Position numbers and translations under genes: made by a program | Assembly (NCBI GenBank): GCA_039566865.1 | Contig: CM076951.1 | Location: forward strand, 15,819,484 to 15,883,483 | Source of the DNA: Aurelia coerulea | Lineage: Eukaryota > Cnidaria > Scyphozoa > Semaeostomeae > Ulmaridae | Direction of reading: 5' to 3' | Length of the DNA: 64,000 nucleotides | Notes under the pieces: generated by a model | Seen by the model: the letters and a program-made list of their open reading frames with translations, nothing else | The model's database searches: none | Told to the model about the DNA's origin: nothing | Part shown: positions 24,901 through 36,383 of the stretch, piece by piece | Layout: each line of letters opens with the position of its first letter | Numbering within the stretch: position 1 is the stretch's first letter

Positions 24901-27470
24901 TTGAGCGCAATACTCTTTATAAAATGAATTGTAGCTAATAAAGTGCGTTAAACAACACTTTTTGTGGTTTTATTTTGTTTTCTTTGAGAAAATAAACATT
25001 TAATTAATCGATGTTTGTTGATGCAGTAAAGCTGAAATAAGACTAAAGAAAGAACTAATGTCTATAGTAATGCTTCCAAAAATGGTTGCTGCAACACTAA
25101 CATAGTGCCATAAAAGTAGGTGCTTGCAGAACTAAAGTTTTAAAGAACCATGAGCGCAATACTCTTTATAATATGAATTGTAGCTAATAAAGTGCGTTAA
25201 ACCACACTTTTTGTTGTTTTATTTTGTTTTCTTTGAGAAAATAAACATTTAATTAATCGATGTTTGTTGATGAGTTAAAGCTAAAATAAGACTAAAGAAA
25301 GAACTATTGTTTGTAGTAATGTTTCCAAGAATGGTTGCTGCAGTACTAATATAGTGCTATATAAGAAGTAGCTGGCAGAACTAAAGTTTTAAAGAACTAT
25401 GAGCGCAATACTCTTTATAATATGAATTGTAGCTAATAAAGTGAGTTAATCCACAATTTTTGTTTATACATTTTGTTTTCTTTGAGAAAATAAACATTTA
25501 ATTAATCGATGTTTGTTGATGCAGTAAAGCTAGAAAAATACTAAAAAAGAACTAATGTCTATAGTAATGTTTCCAAGAATGGTTGCTGCAGCACTAATAT
25601 AGTACTATAAAAGAAGTAGTTGGCAGAACTAAAGTTTTAAAGAACGATGAGCGCAATACTCTCTATAATATGAATTGTAGCTAATAAAGTGCGTTAAACC
25701 ACACTTTTTGTTGTTTTAATTTGTTTTCTTTGAGAAAATAAACATTTAATTAATCGATGTTTGTTGATGAGTTAAAGCTAAAATAGGACTAAAGAAAGAA
25801 CTATTGTTTGTAGTAATGTTTCCAAGAATGGTTGCTGCAGTACTAATATAGTGCTATATAAGAAGTAGCTGGCAGAACTAAAGTTTTAAAGAACTATGAG
25901 CGCAATACTCTTTATAATATGAATTGTAGCTAATTAAGTGAGTTAATCCACAATTTTTGTTTATACATTTTGTTTTCTTTGAGAAAATAAACATTTAATT
26001 AATCGATGTTTGTTGATGCAGTAAAGCTAGAAAAATACTAAAAAAGAACTAATGTCTATAGTAATGTTTCCAAGAATGGTTGCTGCAGCACTAATATAGT
26101 ACTATAAAAGAAGTAGTTGGCAGAATTAAAGCTTTAAAGAACTATTAGCGCAATACTCTCTATAATATGAATTGTAGCTAATAAAGTGCGTTAAACCACA
26201 CTTTTTGTTGTTTTTATTTGTTTTCTTTGAGAAAATAACATTTAATTAATCGATGTTTGTTGATGCAGTAAAGCTAAAATAAGACTAAAGAAAGAACTAT
26301 TGTTTGTAGCAATGTTTCCAAGAATGGTTGCTGCAGCACTAATATAGTACTATAAAAGAAGTAGTTGGCAGAATTAAAGTTTTAAAGAACGATGAGCGCA
26401 ATACTCTTTATAATATTAATTTTAGCTAATAAAGTGAGTTAATCCACAATTTTTGTCTATTCATTTTGTTTTCTTTGAGAAAATAAACACTTGATTAATC
26501 GATGTTTGTTGATGCAGTAAAGATGAAATAAGACTAAAGAAAGAACTAATGTCTATAGTAATGCTTCCAAAAATGGTTGCTGCAACACTAACATAGTGCC
26601 ATAAAGGTAGTTGCTGGCAGAGCTAAAGTCTTAAAGAACCATGAGCGCAATACTCTTTATAATATGAATTCTAGCTAATAAAGTGCGTTAAACCACACTT
26701 TTTGTTGTTTTATTTTGTTTTCTTTGAGAAAATAAATATTTAATTAATCGATGTTTGTTGATGCGTTAAAGCTAAAATAAGACTAAAGAAAGGACTAATG
26801 TTTGTAGCAATGTTTCCAAGAATTGTTGCTGCAGTACTAATATAGTGCTATATAAGAAGTAGCTGGCAGAACTTAAGTTTTAAAGAACTATGAGCGCAAT
26901 ACTCTTTATAATATGAATTGTAGCTAATAAAGTGAGTTAATCCACAATTTTTGTCTATTCATTTTGTTTTCTTTGAGAAAATAAACACTTAATTAATCGA
27001 TGTTTTTTGATGCAGTAAAGCTAGAAAAATACTAAAAAAGAACTAATGTCTATAGTAATGTTTCCAAGAATGGTTGCTGCAGCACTAATATAGTACTATA
27101 AAAGAAGTAGTTGGCAGAATTAACGTTTTAAAGAACGATGAGCGCAATACTCTTTATAATATGAATTGTAGCTAATAAAGTGTGTTAAACCACACTTTTT
27201 GTGGTTTTATTTTGCTTTCTTTGAGAAAATAAACATTTGATTAAACGATGTTTGTTGATGAGTTAAAGCTAAAATAAGACTAATGAAAAAACTAATGTCT
27301 ATAGTAATGTTTAAAAGAATGGTTGCTGCAGCAATAATATAGTGCTATAAAAGAAGTAGCTGGCAGAACTAAAGTTTTAAAGAACGATGAGCGCAATACT
27401 CTTTATAATATGAATTGTAGCTAATAAAGTGCGTTAAACCACACTTTTTGTTGTTTTGTTTTGTTTTCTT
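22000..27470 (+). repeat. 11-monomer higher-order repeat, two copies (about 2,735 bp)
   Basis: Markers repeat at 2,734-2,736 bp. GTAGGTGCTTGCAGAAC is at 22381 and 25116. TTGAGAAGATAAACTTTAATT is near 22000 and 24736. ATTCTAGCTAATAAAGTGCG is at 23934 and 26668. TTTAAAAGAATGGTTGCTGC with GCAATAAT is near 24594 and 27328. Eleven short monomers (2,739) less a few single-base deletions explain the length. The left edge coincides with a switch from a long to a short monomer, which marks the likely recombination join. Confidence 0.82.
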
Positions 27471-27699
27471 TGAGAAAATAAACATTTAATTAATCGATGT
27501 TTGTTAATGAGTTAAAGCTAAAATAAGACTAAAGAAAGAACTAATGTTTGTAGCAATGTTTCCAAGAATTGTTGAGCCAGTACTAATATATTGCTATAAA
27601 AGAAGTAGCTGGCAGAACTCAAGTTTTAAAGAACTATGAGCGCAATACTCTTTATAATATGAATTGTAGCTAATAAAGTGAGTTAATCCACAATTTTTG

Positions 27700-30600
27700 T
27701 CTTTACATTTTGTTTTCTTTGAGAAAATAAACATTTTTTGGGGTTTTATTTTGTTTTCTTTGAGAAAATAAACATTTAATTAATCGATGTTTGTTGATTT
27801 GTTAAAGCTAAAATAAGACTAAAGAAAGATCTAATGTTTATAGTAATGTTTCCAAGAATGGTTGCTGCAGTACTAATATAGTGCTATATAAGAAGTAGCT
27901 GGCAGAACTCAAGTTTTAAAGAACTATGAGCGCAATACTCTTTATAAAATGTATTGTAGCTAATAAAGTGAGTTAACCTACTTTTTTTGTCTTTATATTT
28001 TGTTTTCTTTGAGAAAATAAACATTTAATTAATCGATGTTTGTTGATGCAGTAAAGCTGAAATAAGACTAAAGAAAGAACTAATGTCTATAGTAATGCTT
28101 CGAAAAATGGTTGCTGCAACACTAACATATTGCCATAAAAGTAGTTGCTGGCAGAGCTAAAGTCTTAAAGAACCATGAGCGCAATACTCTTTATAATATG
28201 AATTGTAGCTAATAAAGTGCGTTAAACCACACTTTTTGTTGCTTTATTTTGTTTTCTTTGAGAAAATAAACATTTAATTAATCGATGTTTGTTGATGAGT
28301 TAAAGCTAAAATAAGACTAAAAAAAACTATTGTTTGTAGTAATGTTTCCAAGAATGGTTGCTGCAGTATCTAATATAGTGCTATATAAGAAGTAGCTGGC
28401 AGAACTCAAGTTTTAAAGAACTATGAGCGCAATACTCTTTATAATATGAATTGTAGCTAATAAAGTGAGTTAATCCACAATTTTTGTGTTTACATTTTGT
28501 TTTCTTTGAGAAAATAAACATTTTTTGTGGTTTTATTTTGTTTTCTTTGAGAAAATAAACTTTAATTAATCGATATTTGTTGATGAGTTAAAGCTAAAAT
28601 AAGACTAAAGAAAAAACTAATGCTCAAAGTAATGTTTCCAAGAATGGTTGCTGCAGTACTAATATAGTGCTATATAAAAAGTAGCTGGCAGAACTCAAGT
28701 TTTAAAGAACTTTGAGCGCAATACTCTTTATAAAATGAATTGTAGCTAATAAAGTGCATTAAAACACACTTTTTGTGGTTTTATTTTGTTTTCTTTGAGA
28801 AAATAAACATTTAATTAATCGATGTTTGTTGATTTGTTAAAGCTAAAATAAGACTAAAGAAAGAACTAATGTTTATAGTATTGTTTCCAAGAATGGTTGC
28901 TGCAGTACTAATATAGTGCTATATAAGAAGTAGCTGGCAGAACTCAAGTTTTAAAGATATATGAGCGCAATACTCTTTATAAAATGAATTGTAGCTAATA
29001 AAAAGAGTTAACCTACTTTTTTTGTCTTTATATTTTGTTTTCTTTGAGAAAATAAACATTTAATTAATCGATGTTTGTTGATGCAGTAAAGCTGAAATAA
29101 GACTAAAGAAAGAACTAATGTCTATAGTAATGCTTCCAAAAATGGTTGCTGCAACACTAACATAGTGCCATAAAAGTAGTTGCTGGCAGAGCTAAAGTCT
29201 TAAAGAACCATGAGCGCAATACTCTTTATAATATGAATTGTAGCTAATAAAGTGCGTTAAACCACGCTTTTTGTTGCTTTATTTTGTTTTCTTTGAGAAA
29301 ATAAACATTTAATTAATCGATGTTTGTTGATGAGTTAAAGCTAAAATAAGACTAAAGAAAGAACTATTGTTTGTAGTAATGTTTCCAAGAATGGTTGCTG
29401 CAGTATCTAATATAGTGCTATATAAGAAGTAGCTGGCAGAACTCAGGTTTTAAAGAACGATGATTGCAATACTCTATATAATATTAATTTTAGCTAATAA
29501 AGTGAGTTAATCAACATTTTTTGTGTTTATATTTTGTTTTCTTTGAGAAAAAAAAAGTTTAATTAATCGATTTTTGCTGATGCAGTAGAGCTAAAAAAAG
29601 ACTAAAGAAAGAACTAATGTCTATAGTAATGTTTCCAAAAATGGCTGCTGCAACACTAATATAGTGCAATAAAAGAAGTTGCTGGCAGAACTAAAGTTTT
29701 AAAGAACGATGAGCGCAATACTCTTTATAATATGAATTGTAGCTAATAAAGTGTGTTAAACCACACTTTTTGTGGTTTTATTTTGTTTTCTTTGAGAAAA
29801 TAAACATTTAATTAATCGATGTTTGTTAATGAGTTAAAGCTAAAATAAGACTAAAGAAAGAACTAATGTTTGTAGCAATGTTTCCAGGAATTGTTGAGCC
29901 AGTACTAATATAGTGCTATATAAGAAGTAGTTGGCAGAACTCAAGTTTTAAAGAACTATGAGCGCAATACTCTTTATAAAATGAATTGTAGCTAAAAAAG
30001 TGCATTAAACTACACTTTTTGTGGTTTTATTTTGTTTTCTTTGAGAAAATAAACATTTAATTAATCGATGTTTGTTGATTTGTTAAAGCTAAAATAAGAC
30101 TAAGGAAAGAACTAATGTTTATAGTAATGTTTCCAAGAATGGTTGCTGCAGTACTAATATAGTGCTATATAAGAAGTAGCTGGCAGAACTCAAGTTTTAA
30201 AGAACTATGAGCGCAATACTCTTTATAAAATGAATTGTAGCTAATAAAGTGAGTTAACCTACTTTTTTTGTCTTTATATTTTGTTTTCTTTGAGAAAATA
30301 AACATTTAATTAATCGATGTTTGCTGATGCAGTAAAGCTGAAATAAGACTAAAGAAAGAACTAATGTCTATAGTAATGCTTCCAAAAATGGTTGCTGCAA
30401 CACTAACATAGTGCCATAAAAGTAGTTGCTGGCAGAGCTAAAGTCTTAAAGAACCATGAGCGCAATACTCTTTATAATATGAATTGTAGCTAATAAAGTG
30501 CGTTAAACCACACTTTTTGTTGCTTTATTTTGTTTTCTTTGAGAAAATAAACATTTAATTACTCGATGTTTGTTAATGAGTTAAAGCTAAAATAAGACTA

Positions 30601-31740
30601 AAGAAAGAACTAATGTTTGTAGCAATGTTTCCAAGAATTGTTGAGCCAGTACTAATATAGTGCTATATAAGAAGTAGTTGGCAGAACTCAAGTTTTAAAG
30701 AACTATGAGCGCAATACTCTTTATAATATGAATTGTAGCTAATAAAGTGAGTTAATCCACAATTTTTGTCTTTACATTTTGTTTTCTTTGAGAAAATAAA
30801 CATTTTTTGTTGTTTTTATTTTGTTTTCTTTGAGAAAATAAACTTTAATTAATCGATGTTTGTTGATGAGTTAAAGCTAAAATAAGACTAAAGAAAAAAC
30901 TAATGCTCAAAGTAATGTTTCCAAGAATGGTTGCTGCAGTACTAATATAGTGCTATATAAAAAGTAGCTGGCAGAACTCAAGTTTTAAAGAACTTTGAGC
31001 GCAATTCTCTTTATAAAATGAATTGTAGCTAATAAAGTGCATTAAACTACACTTTTTGTGGTTTTATTTTGTTTTCTTTGAGAAAATAAACATTTAATTA
31101 ATCGATGTTTGTTGATTTGTTAAAGCTAAAATAAGACTAAAGAAAGAACTAATGTTTATAGTAATGTTTCCAAGAATGGTTGCTGCAGTACTAATATAGT
31201 GCTATATAAGAAGTAGCTGGCAGAACTCAAGTTTTAAAGAACAATGAGCGCAATACTCTTTATAAAATGAATTGTAGCTAATAAAGTGAGTTAACCTACT
31301 TTTTTTGTCTTTATATTTTGTTTTCTTTGAGAAAATAAACATTTAATTAATCGATGTTTGCTGATGCAGTAAAGCTGAAATAAGACTAAAGAAAGAACTA
31401 ATGTCTATAGTAATGCTTCCAAAAATGGTTGCTGCAACACTAACATAGTGCCATAAAAGTAGTTGCTGGCAGAGCTAAAGTCTTAAAGAACCATGAGCGC
31501 AATACTCTTTATAATATGAATTGTAGCTAATAAAGTGCGTTAAACCACACTTTTTGTTGCTTTATTTTATTTTCTTTGAGAAAATAAACATTTAATTAAT
31601 CGATGTTTGTTGATGAGTTAAAGCTAAAATAAGACTAAAAAAAACTATTGTTTGTAGTAATGTTTCCAAGAATGGTTGATGCAGTACTAATATAGTGCTA
31701 TATAAAAAGTAGCTGGCAGAACTCAAGTTTTAAAGAACTT
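27700..31740 (+). repeat. block of 4- and 5-monomer repeats
   Basis: The unusual segment TTAACCTACTTTTTTTGTCT recurs at about 27977, 29012, 30258 and 31295, giving spacings of 1,035, 1,246 and 1,037 bp. These equal three short plus one long monomer (1,036) or five short monomers (1,245). Neighbouring variants, such as GAGCTAAAGTCTTAAAGAACC and TTGTTGAGCCAGTAC, mostly keep their order, but single monomers are inserted or missing between repeats. It is therefore an irregular higher-order region and not a clean one. Confidence 0.65.
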
Positions 31741-33598
31741 TGAGCGCAATTCTCTTTATAAAATGAATTGTAGCTAATAAAGTGCATTAAACTACACTTT
31801 TTGTGGTTTTATTTTGTTTTCTTTGAGAAAATAAACATTTAATTAATCGATGTTTGTTGATTTGTTAAAGCTAAAATAAGACTAAAGAAAGAACTATTGT
31901 TTGTAGTAATGTTTCCAAGAATGGTTGATGCAGTACTAATATAGTGCTATATAAGAAGTAACTGGCAGAACTCAAGTTTTAAAGAACGATGAGCGCAATA
32001 CTCTTTTTAATATGAATTGTAGCTAATAAAGTGTGTTAAACCACACTTTTTGTGGTTTTATCTTGTTTTCTTTGAGAAAATAAACATTTGATTAAACGAT
32101 GTTTGTTGATGAGTTAAAGCTAAAATAAGACTAATGAAAAAACTAATGTCTATAGTAATGTTTAAAAGAATGGTTGCTGCAGCAATAATATAGTGCTATA
32201 AAAGAAGTAGCTGGCAGAACTAAAGTTTTAAAGAACGATGAGCGCAATACTCTTTATGATATGAATTGTAGCTAATAAAGTGCGTTAAACCACACTTTTT
32301 GTTGTTTTATTTTGTTTTCTTTGAGAAAATAAACATTTTATTAATCGATGTTTGTTAATGAGTTAAAGCTAAAATAAGACTAAAGAAAGAACTCATGTTT
32401 GTAGCAATGTTTCCAAGAATTGTTGAGCCAGTACTAATATAGTGCTATATAAGAAGTAGCTGGCAGAACTCAAGTTTTAAAGAACTATGAGCGCAATACT
32501 CTTTATAATATGAATAGTAGCTAATAAAGTGAGTTAATCCACAATTTTTGTCTATACATTTTGTTTTCTTTGAGAAAATAAACATTTTTTGTGGTTTTAT
32601 TTTGTTTTCTTTGAGAAAATAAACTTTAATTAATCGATGTTTGTTGATGAGTTAAAGCTAAAATAAGACTAAAGAAAAAACTAATGCTCAAAGTAATGTT
32701 TCCAAGAATGGTTGCTGCAGTACTAATATAGTGCAATAAAAGAAGTAGCTGGCAGAACTCAAGTTTTAAAGAACTATGAGCGCAATACTCTTTATAATAT
32801 GAATTGTAGCTAATAAAGTGAGTTAATCCACAATTTTTGTCTTTAAGTTTGGTTTTCTTAGAGAAAATAAACATTTTTTATGGTTTTATTTTGTTTTCTT
32901 TGAGAAAATAAACATTTAATTAATCGATGTTTGTTGATGCAGTAAAGCTGAAATAAGACTAAAGAAAGAACTAATGTCTATAGTAATGCTTCCAAAAATG
33001 GTTGCTGCAACATTAACATAGTGCCATAAAAGTAGTTGCTGGCAGAGCTAAAGTCTTAAAGAACCATGACCGCAATACTCTTTATAATATGAATTGTAGC
33101 TAATAAAGTGCGTTAAACCACACTTTTTGTTGTTTTATTTTGTTTTCTTTGAGAAAATAAACATTTAATTAATCGATGTTTGCTGATGAGTTAAAGCTAA
33201 AATAGGACTAAAGAAAGAACTATTGTTTGTAGTAATGTTTCCAAGAATGGTTGCTGCAGTACTAATATAGTGCTATATAAGAAGTAGCTGGCAGAACTCA
33301 AGTTTTAAAGAACTATGAGCGCAATACTCTTTATAATATGAATTGTAGCTAATAAAGTGAGTTAATCCACAATTTTTGTCTTTACATTTTGTTTTCTTTG
33401 AGAAAATAAACATTTTTGGTGGTTTTATTTTGTTTTCTTTGAGAAAATAAACTTTAATTAATCGATGTTTGTTGATGAGTTAAAGCTAAAATAAGACTAA
33501 AGAAAAAACTAATGCTCAAAGTAATGTTTCCAAGAATGGTTGCTGCAGTACTAATATAGTGCTATATAAAAAGTAGCTGGCAGAACTCAAGTTTTAAA

Positions 33599-34674
33599 GA
33601 ACGATGAGCGCAATACTCTTTATGATATGAATTGTAGCTAATAAAGTGCGTTAAACCACACTTTTTGTTGTTTTATTTTGTTTTCTTTGAGAAAATAAAC
33701 ATTTAATTAATCGATGTTTGTTAATGAGTTAAAGCTAAAATAAGACTAAAGAAAGAACTAATGTTTGTAGCAATGTTTCCAAGAATTGTTGAGCCAGTAC
33801 TAATATAGTGCTATATAAGAAGTAGCTGGCAGAACTCAAGTTTTAAAGAACTATGAGCGCAATACTCTTTATAATATGAATTGCAGCTAATAAAGTGAGT
33901 TAATCCACAATTTTTGTCTTTACATTTTGTTTTCTTTGAGAAAATAAACATTTTTTGTGGTTTTATTTTGTTTTCTTTGAGAAAATAAACTTTAATTAAT
34001 CGATGTTTGTTGATGAGTTAAAGCTAAAATAAGACTAAAGAAAAAACTAATGCTCAAAGTAATGTTTCCAAGAATGGTTGCTGCAGTACTAATATAGTGC
34101 TATATAAAAAGTAGCTGGCAGAACTCAAGTTTTAAAGAACGATGAGCGCAATACTCTTTATGATATGAATTGTAGCTAATAAAGTGCGTTAAACCACACT
34201 TTTTGTTGTTTTATTTTGTTTTCTTTGAGAAAATAAACATTTAATTAATCGATGTTTGTTAATGAGTTAAAGCTAAAATAAGACTAAAGAAAGAACTAAT
34301 GTTTGTAGCAATGTTTCCAAGAATTGTTGAGCCAGTACTAATATAGTGCTATATAAGAAGTAGCTGGCAGAACTCAAGTTTTAAAGAACTATGAGCGCAA
34401 TACTCTTTATAATATGAATTGCAGCTAATACAGTGAGTTAATCCACAATTTTTGTCTTTACATTTTGTTTTCTTTGAGAAAATAAACATTTTTTGTGGTT
34501 TTATTTTGTTTTCTTTGAGAAAATAAACTTTAATTAATCGATGTTTGTTGATGAGTTAAAGCTAAAATAAGACTAAAGAAAAAACTAATGCTCAAAGTAA
34601 TGTTTCCAAGAATGGTTGCTGCAGTACTAATATAGTGCAATAAAAGAAGTAGCTGGCAGAACTCAAGTTTTAAA
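33599..34674 (+). repeat. 538-bp dimer of short plus long monomer, two copies
   Basis: Phase words at 33599, 33848, 34137, 34386 and 34675 give periods 249, 289, 249, 289. The short member has CTCTTTATGATATGAATTG and GAATTGTTGAGCCAG. The long member has AATTGCAGCTAAT. The two dimers differ at only a few positions by eye, for example AATAAAGTGAG versus AATACAGTGAG. Confidence 0.85.
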
Positions 34675-35574
34675 GAACTATGAGCGCAATACTCTTTATA
34701 ATATGAATTGTAGCTAATAACGTGAGTTAATCCACAATTTTTGTCTTTACATTTTGTTTTCTTTGAGAAAATAAACATTTTTTGTGGTTTTATTTTGTTT
34801 TCTTTGAGAAAATAACATTTAATTAATCGATGTTTGTTGATGCAGTAAAGCTAAAATAAGACTAAAGAAAGAACTAATGTCTATAGTAATGATTCCAAAA
34901 ATGGTTGCTGCAACACTAACATAGTGCCATAAAAGTAGTTGCTGGCAGAGCTAAAGTCTTAAAGAACCATTAACGCAATACTCTTTATAATATGAATTGT
35001 AGCTAATAAAGTGCGTTAAACCACACTTTTTGTTGTTTTATTTTGTTTTCTTTGAGAAAATAAACATTTAATTAATCCATGTTTGTTGATGAGTTAAAGC
35101 TAAAATAGGACTAAAGAAAGAACTATTGTTTGTAGTAATGTTTCCAAGAATGGTTGATGCAGTACTAATATAGTGCTATATAAGAAGTAGCTGGCAGAAA
35201 TTAAGTTTTAAAGAACTATGAGCGCAATACTCTTTATAATATGAATTGTAGCTAATAAAGTGAGTTAATCCACAATTTTTGTCTATTCATTTTGTTTTCT
35301 TTGAGAAAATAAACACTTAATTAATCAATGTTTGTTGATGCAGTAAAGCTAGAAAAATACTAAAAAAGAACTAATGTCTATAGTAATGTTTCCAAGAATG
35401 GTTGCTGCAGCACTAATATAGTACTATAAAAGAAGTAGTTGGCAGAATTAAAGTTTTAAAGAACGATGAGCGCAATACTCTTTATAATATGAATTGTAGC
35501 TAATAAAGTGTGTTAAACCACACTTTTTGTGGTTTTATTTTGTTTTCTTTGAGAAAATAAACATTTGATTAAAC

Positions 35575-35580
35575 GATGTT
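35575..35580 (+). repeat. target-site duplication, left
   Basis: GATGTT sits immediately before the element's TATGG end. In uninterrupted monomers the same place reads AAACGATGTTTGTTGATG with one GATGTT, so the second copy was created by insertion. Confidence 0.9.
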
Positions 35581-36159
35581 TATGGAACGCCATTTGCACA
35601 AAAATGACATAATATAGGATTATGTTACATAAACCTATATTATGTGCACATAAACTAGGATTATGTTACATAAACCTATATTATGTCGACATAAACTAGG
35701 ATTATGTACATAAACCTATATTATGTCGACATAATATAGGTTTATGTACATAATCCTAGTTTATGTCGACATAATATAGGTTTATGTAACATAATCCTAG
35801 TTTATGTGCACATAATATGGGTTATTGGGACATAAACCTATATTATGTAGTGATAACCTATATTATGTGCACATAATATAGGTTTATGTACATAATCCTA
35901 GTTTATGTCGACATAATATAGGTTTATGTACATAATCCTAGTTTATGTCGACATAATATGGGTTAGAGCACATAATGATAGTTAAAGGTGTGACTTTGTT
36001 TTGGAACAATACATCTATCACTCTCTGGCGGCCAGGACTATTCAATTGGGGGAGAGAATAGGATTATGACACTGGGACTCGTTATGTGTCCCAAATGGTA
36101 TATCACAGGAACTGAATGTGCAATTCGGGAGCCTTTCATCTCTTTCCCTTTGGTGAAAC
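35581..36159 (+). repeat. left arm of the long inverted repeat
   Basis: The arm pairs in reverse complement with 36384-36960. It has three zones. The outer 28 bases are a unique terminus, TATGGAACGCC...AAAATGA. About 35610-35960 is a run of roughly 40-bp AT-rich palindromic subrepeats. About 35961-36159 is complex sequence containing CTCTCTGGCGGCCAGGAC and CCTTTCATCTCTTTCC, and ending TTTGGTGAAAC. Differences from the other arm are few: two single-base indels in the subrepeats plus scattered substitutions, such as GGGACTCG versus GGGACTTG. Confidence 0.92.
35637..35818. repeat. perfect 182-bp palindrome inside the left arm
   Basis: The sequence is its own reverse complement with no spacer, centred on GTCGAC at 35725-35730. 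I compared the two 91-base halves base by base and found no mismatch up to 35818, where the outward match ends (TATGG against TATAGG). It is made of the alternating words ACATAAACCTATATTATGT and ACATAATCCTAGTTTATGT. The counterpart in the right arm, centred near 36814 on GTGCAC, is slightly imperfect. Such a spacerless palindrome should extrude as a hairpin or cruciform very readily. Confidence 0.88.
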
Positions 36160-36383
36160 TGGCTTTATACACGATGTATGCACATTTCGATTTTTATTAC
36201 AAAGTGACATGGCTGAGGACGCAGAGAGCTACGACGATTTTGTGCTTCCATCCAATTTTAATGCTTCGATCAGTAAAATTAAGGCCAAGTGAAAACCAAG
36301 AACAGCGAAAATCCGAATTTGCTTCATCTTAATTTCAAATGTCCACACAACACAGACGAAAGCCAAAATATGTCAGTTTCGCG
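36160..36383 (+). other. unique central spacer of the fold-back element
   Basis: These are the only 224 bp of the element present once. Base composition is more balanced and the sequence more complex than in the satellite or the subrepeats. The spacer contains the short reading frame at 36209-36292. Downstream it has a pyrimidine-containing stretch, TTGCTTCATCTTAATTTC, followed by CACACAACACAG, which could be an intron 3' end. The arms on either side end abruptly at GTGAAAC / GTTTCAC, so the spacer forms the loop of the folded molecule. Confidence 0.8.
36209..36292 (+). pseudogene. 27-codon coding fragment, possible captured or vestigial first exon
   Basis: An ATG in the context GTGACATGG (G at -3 and G at +4) opens 27 codons and then TGA. 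The peptide begins MAEDAESYDD, continues FVLPSNFNAS and ends ISKIKAK. It is acidic at its start and basic at its end, and its codons look ordinary, unlike the repeated satellite frames. The last codons, GCC AAG TGA, overlap CCAAGTGAAA, a plausible splice donor (cut before GTGAAA), so the stop may simply be the first bases of an intron. I do not recognise the protein. It could be the first exon of a host gene picked up by the element, the first exon of the parent element's own transposase or accessory protein, or chance. As it stands it has no full-length product. Confidence 0.4.

Larger units (their letters stand above)
1..35574 (+). repeat. 249-bp satellite array, left part
   Basis: This is an uninterrupted head-to-tail array of a 249-bp monomer with interspersed 289-bp long monomers. 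Starts of the phase word GAAC can be followed at 1, 250, 499, 748, 1039 and so on. Every monomer contains, in order, GCGCAATACTCTTTATAATA, GTAGCTAATAAAGTG, a T-rich segment ending CTTTGAGAAAATAAACA, TTTAATTAATCGATG, GCTAAAATAAGACTAAAGAA, GGTTGCTGCAG, and AGCTGGCAGAACTCAAG. All copies have the same orientation. The sequence is strongly AT-rich, roughly 70% by eye. No gene was found anywhere in this stretch: stop codons recur in every monomer in all frames, and the few open frames of about 80 codons repeat only because the satellite repeats. Variation is ordered into higher-order blocks, listed separately. The phase chosen is arbitrary. Array type is certain; chromosomal location is unknown. Confidence 0.98.

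Noticed and set aside
33178..33230. Possible hammerhead ribozyme (GCTGATGAG followed by GAAAGAAC)
   Set aside because: The usual satellite word is TTGATGAG, not the required CTGATGA. No stem II can be drawn between it and GAAA, and the sequence after GAAA does not pair to form stem III before the GTC.
36066..36332. Plus-strand open frame of 88 codons in the fold-back element
   Set aside because: It starts inside the left arm, runs through the spacer in a different frame from the better-supported 27-codon frame, shows no recognisable domain, and has no support beyond being open.
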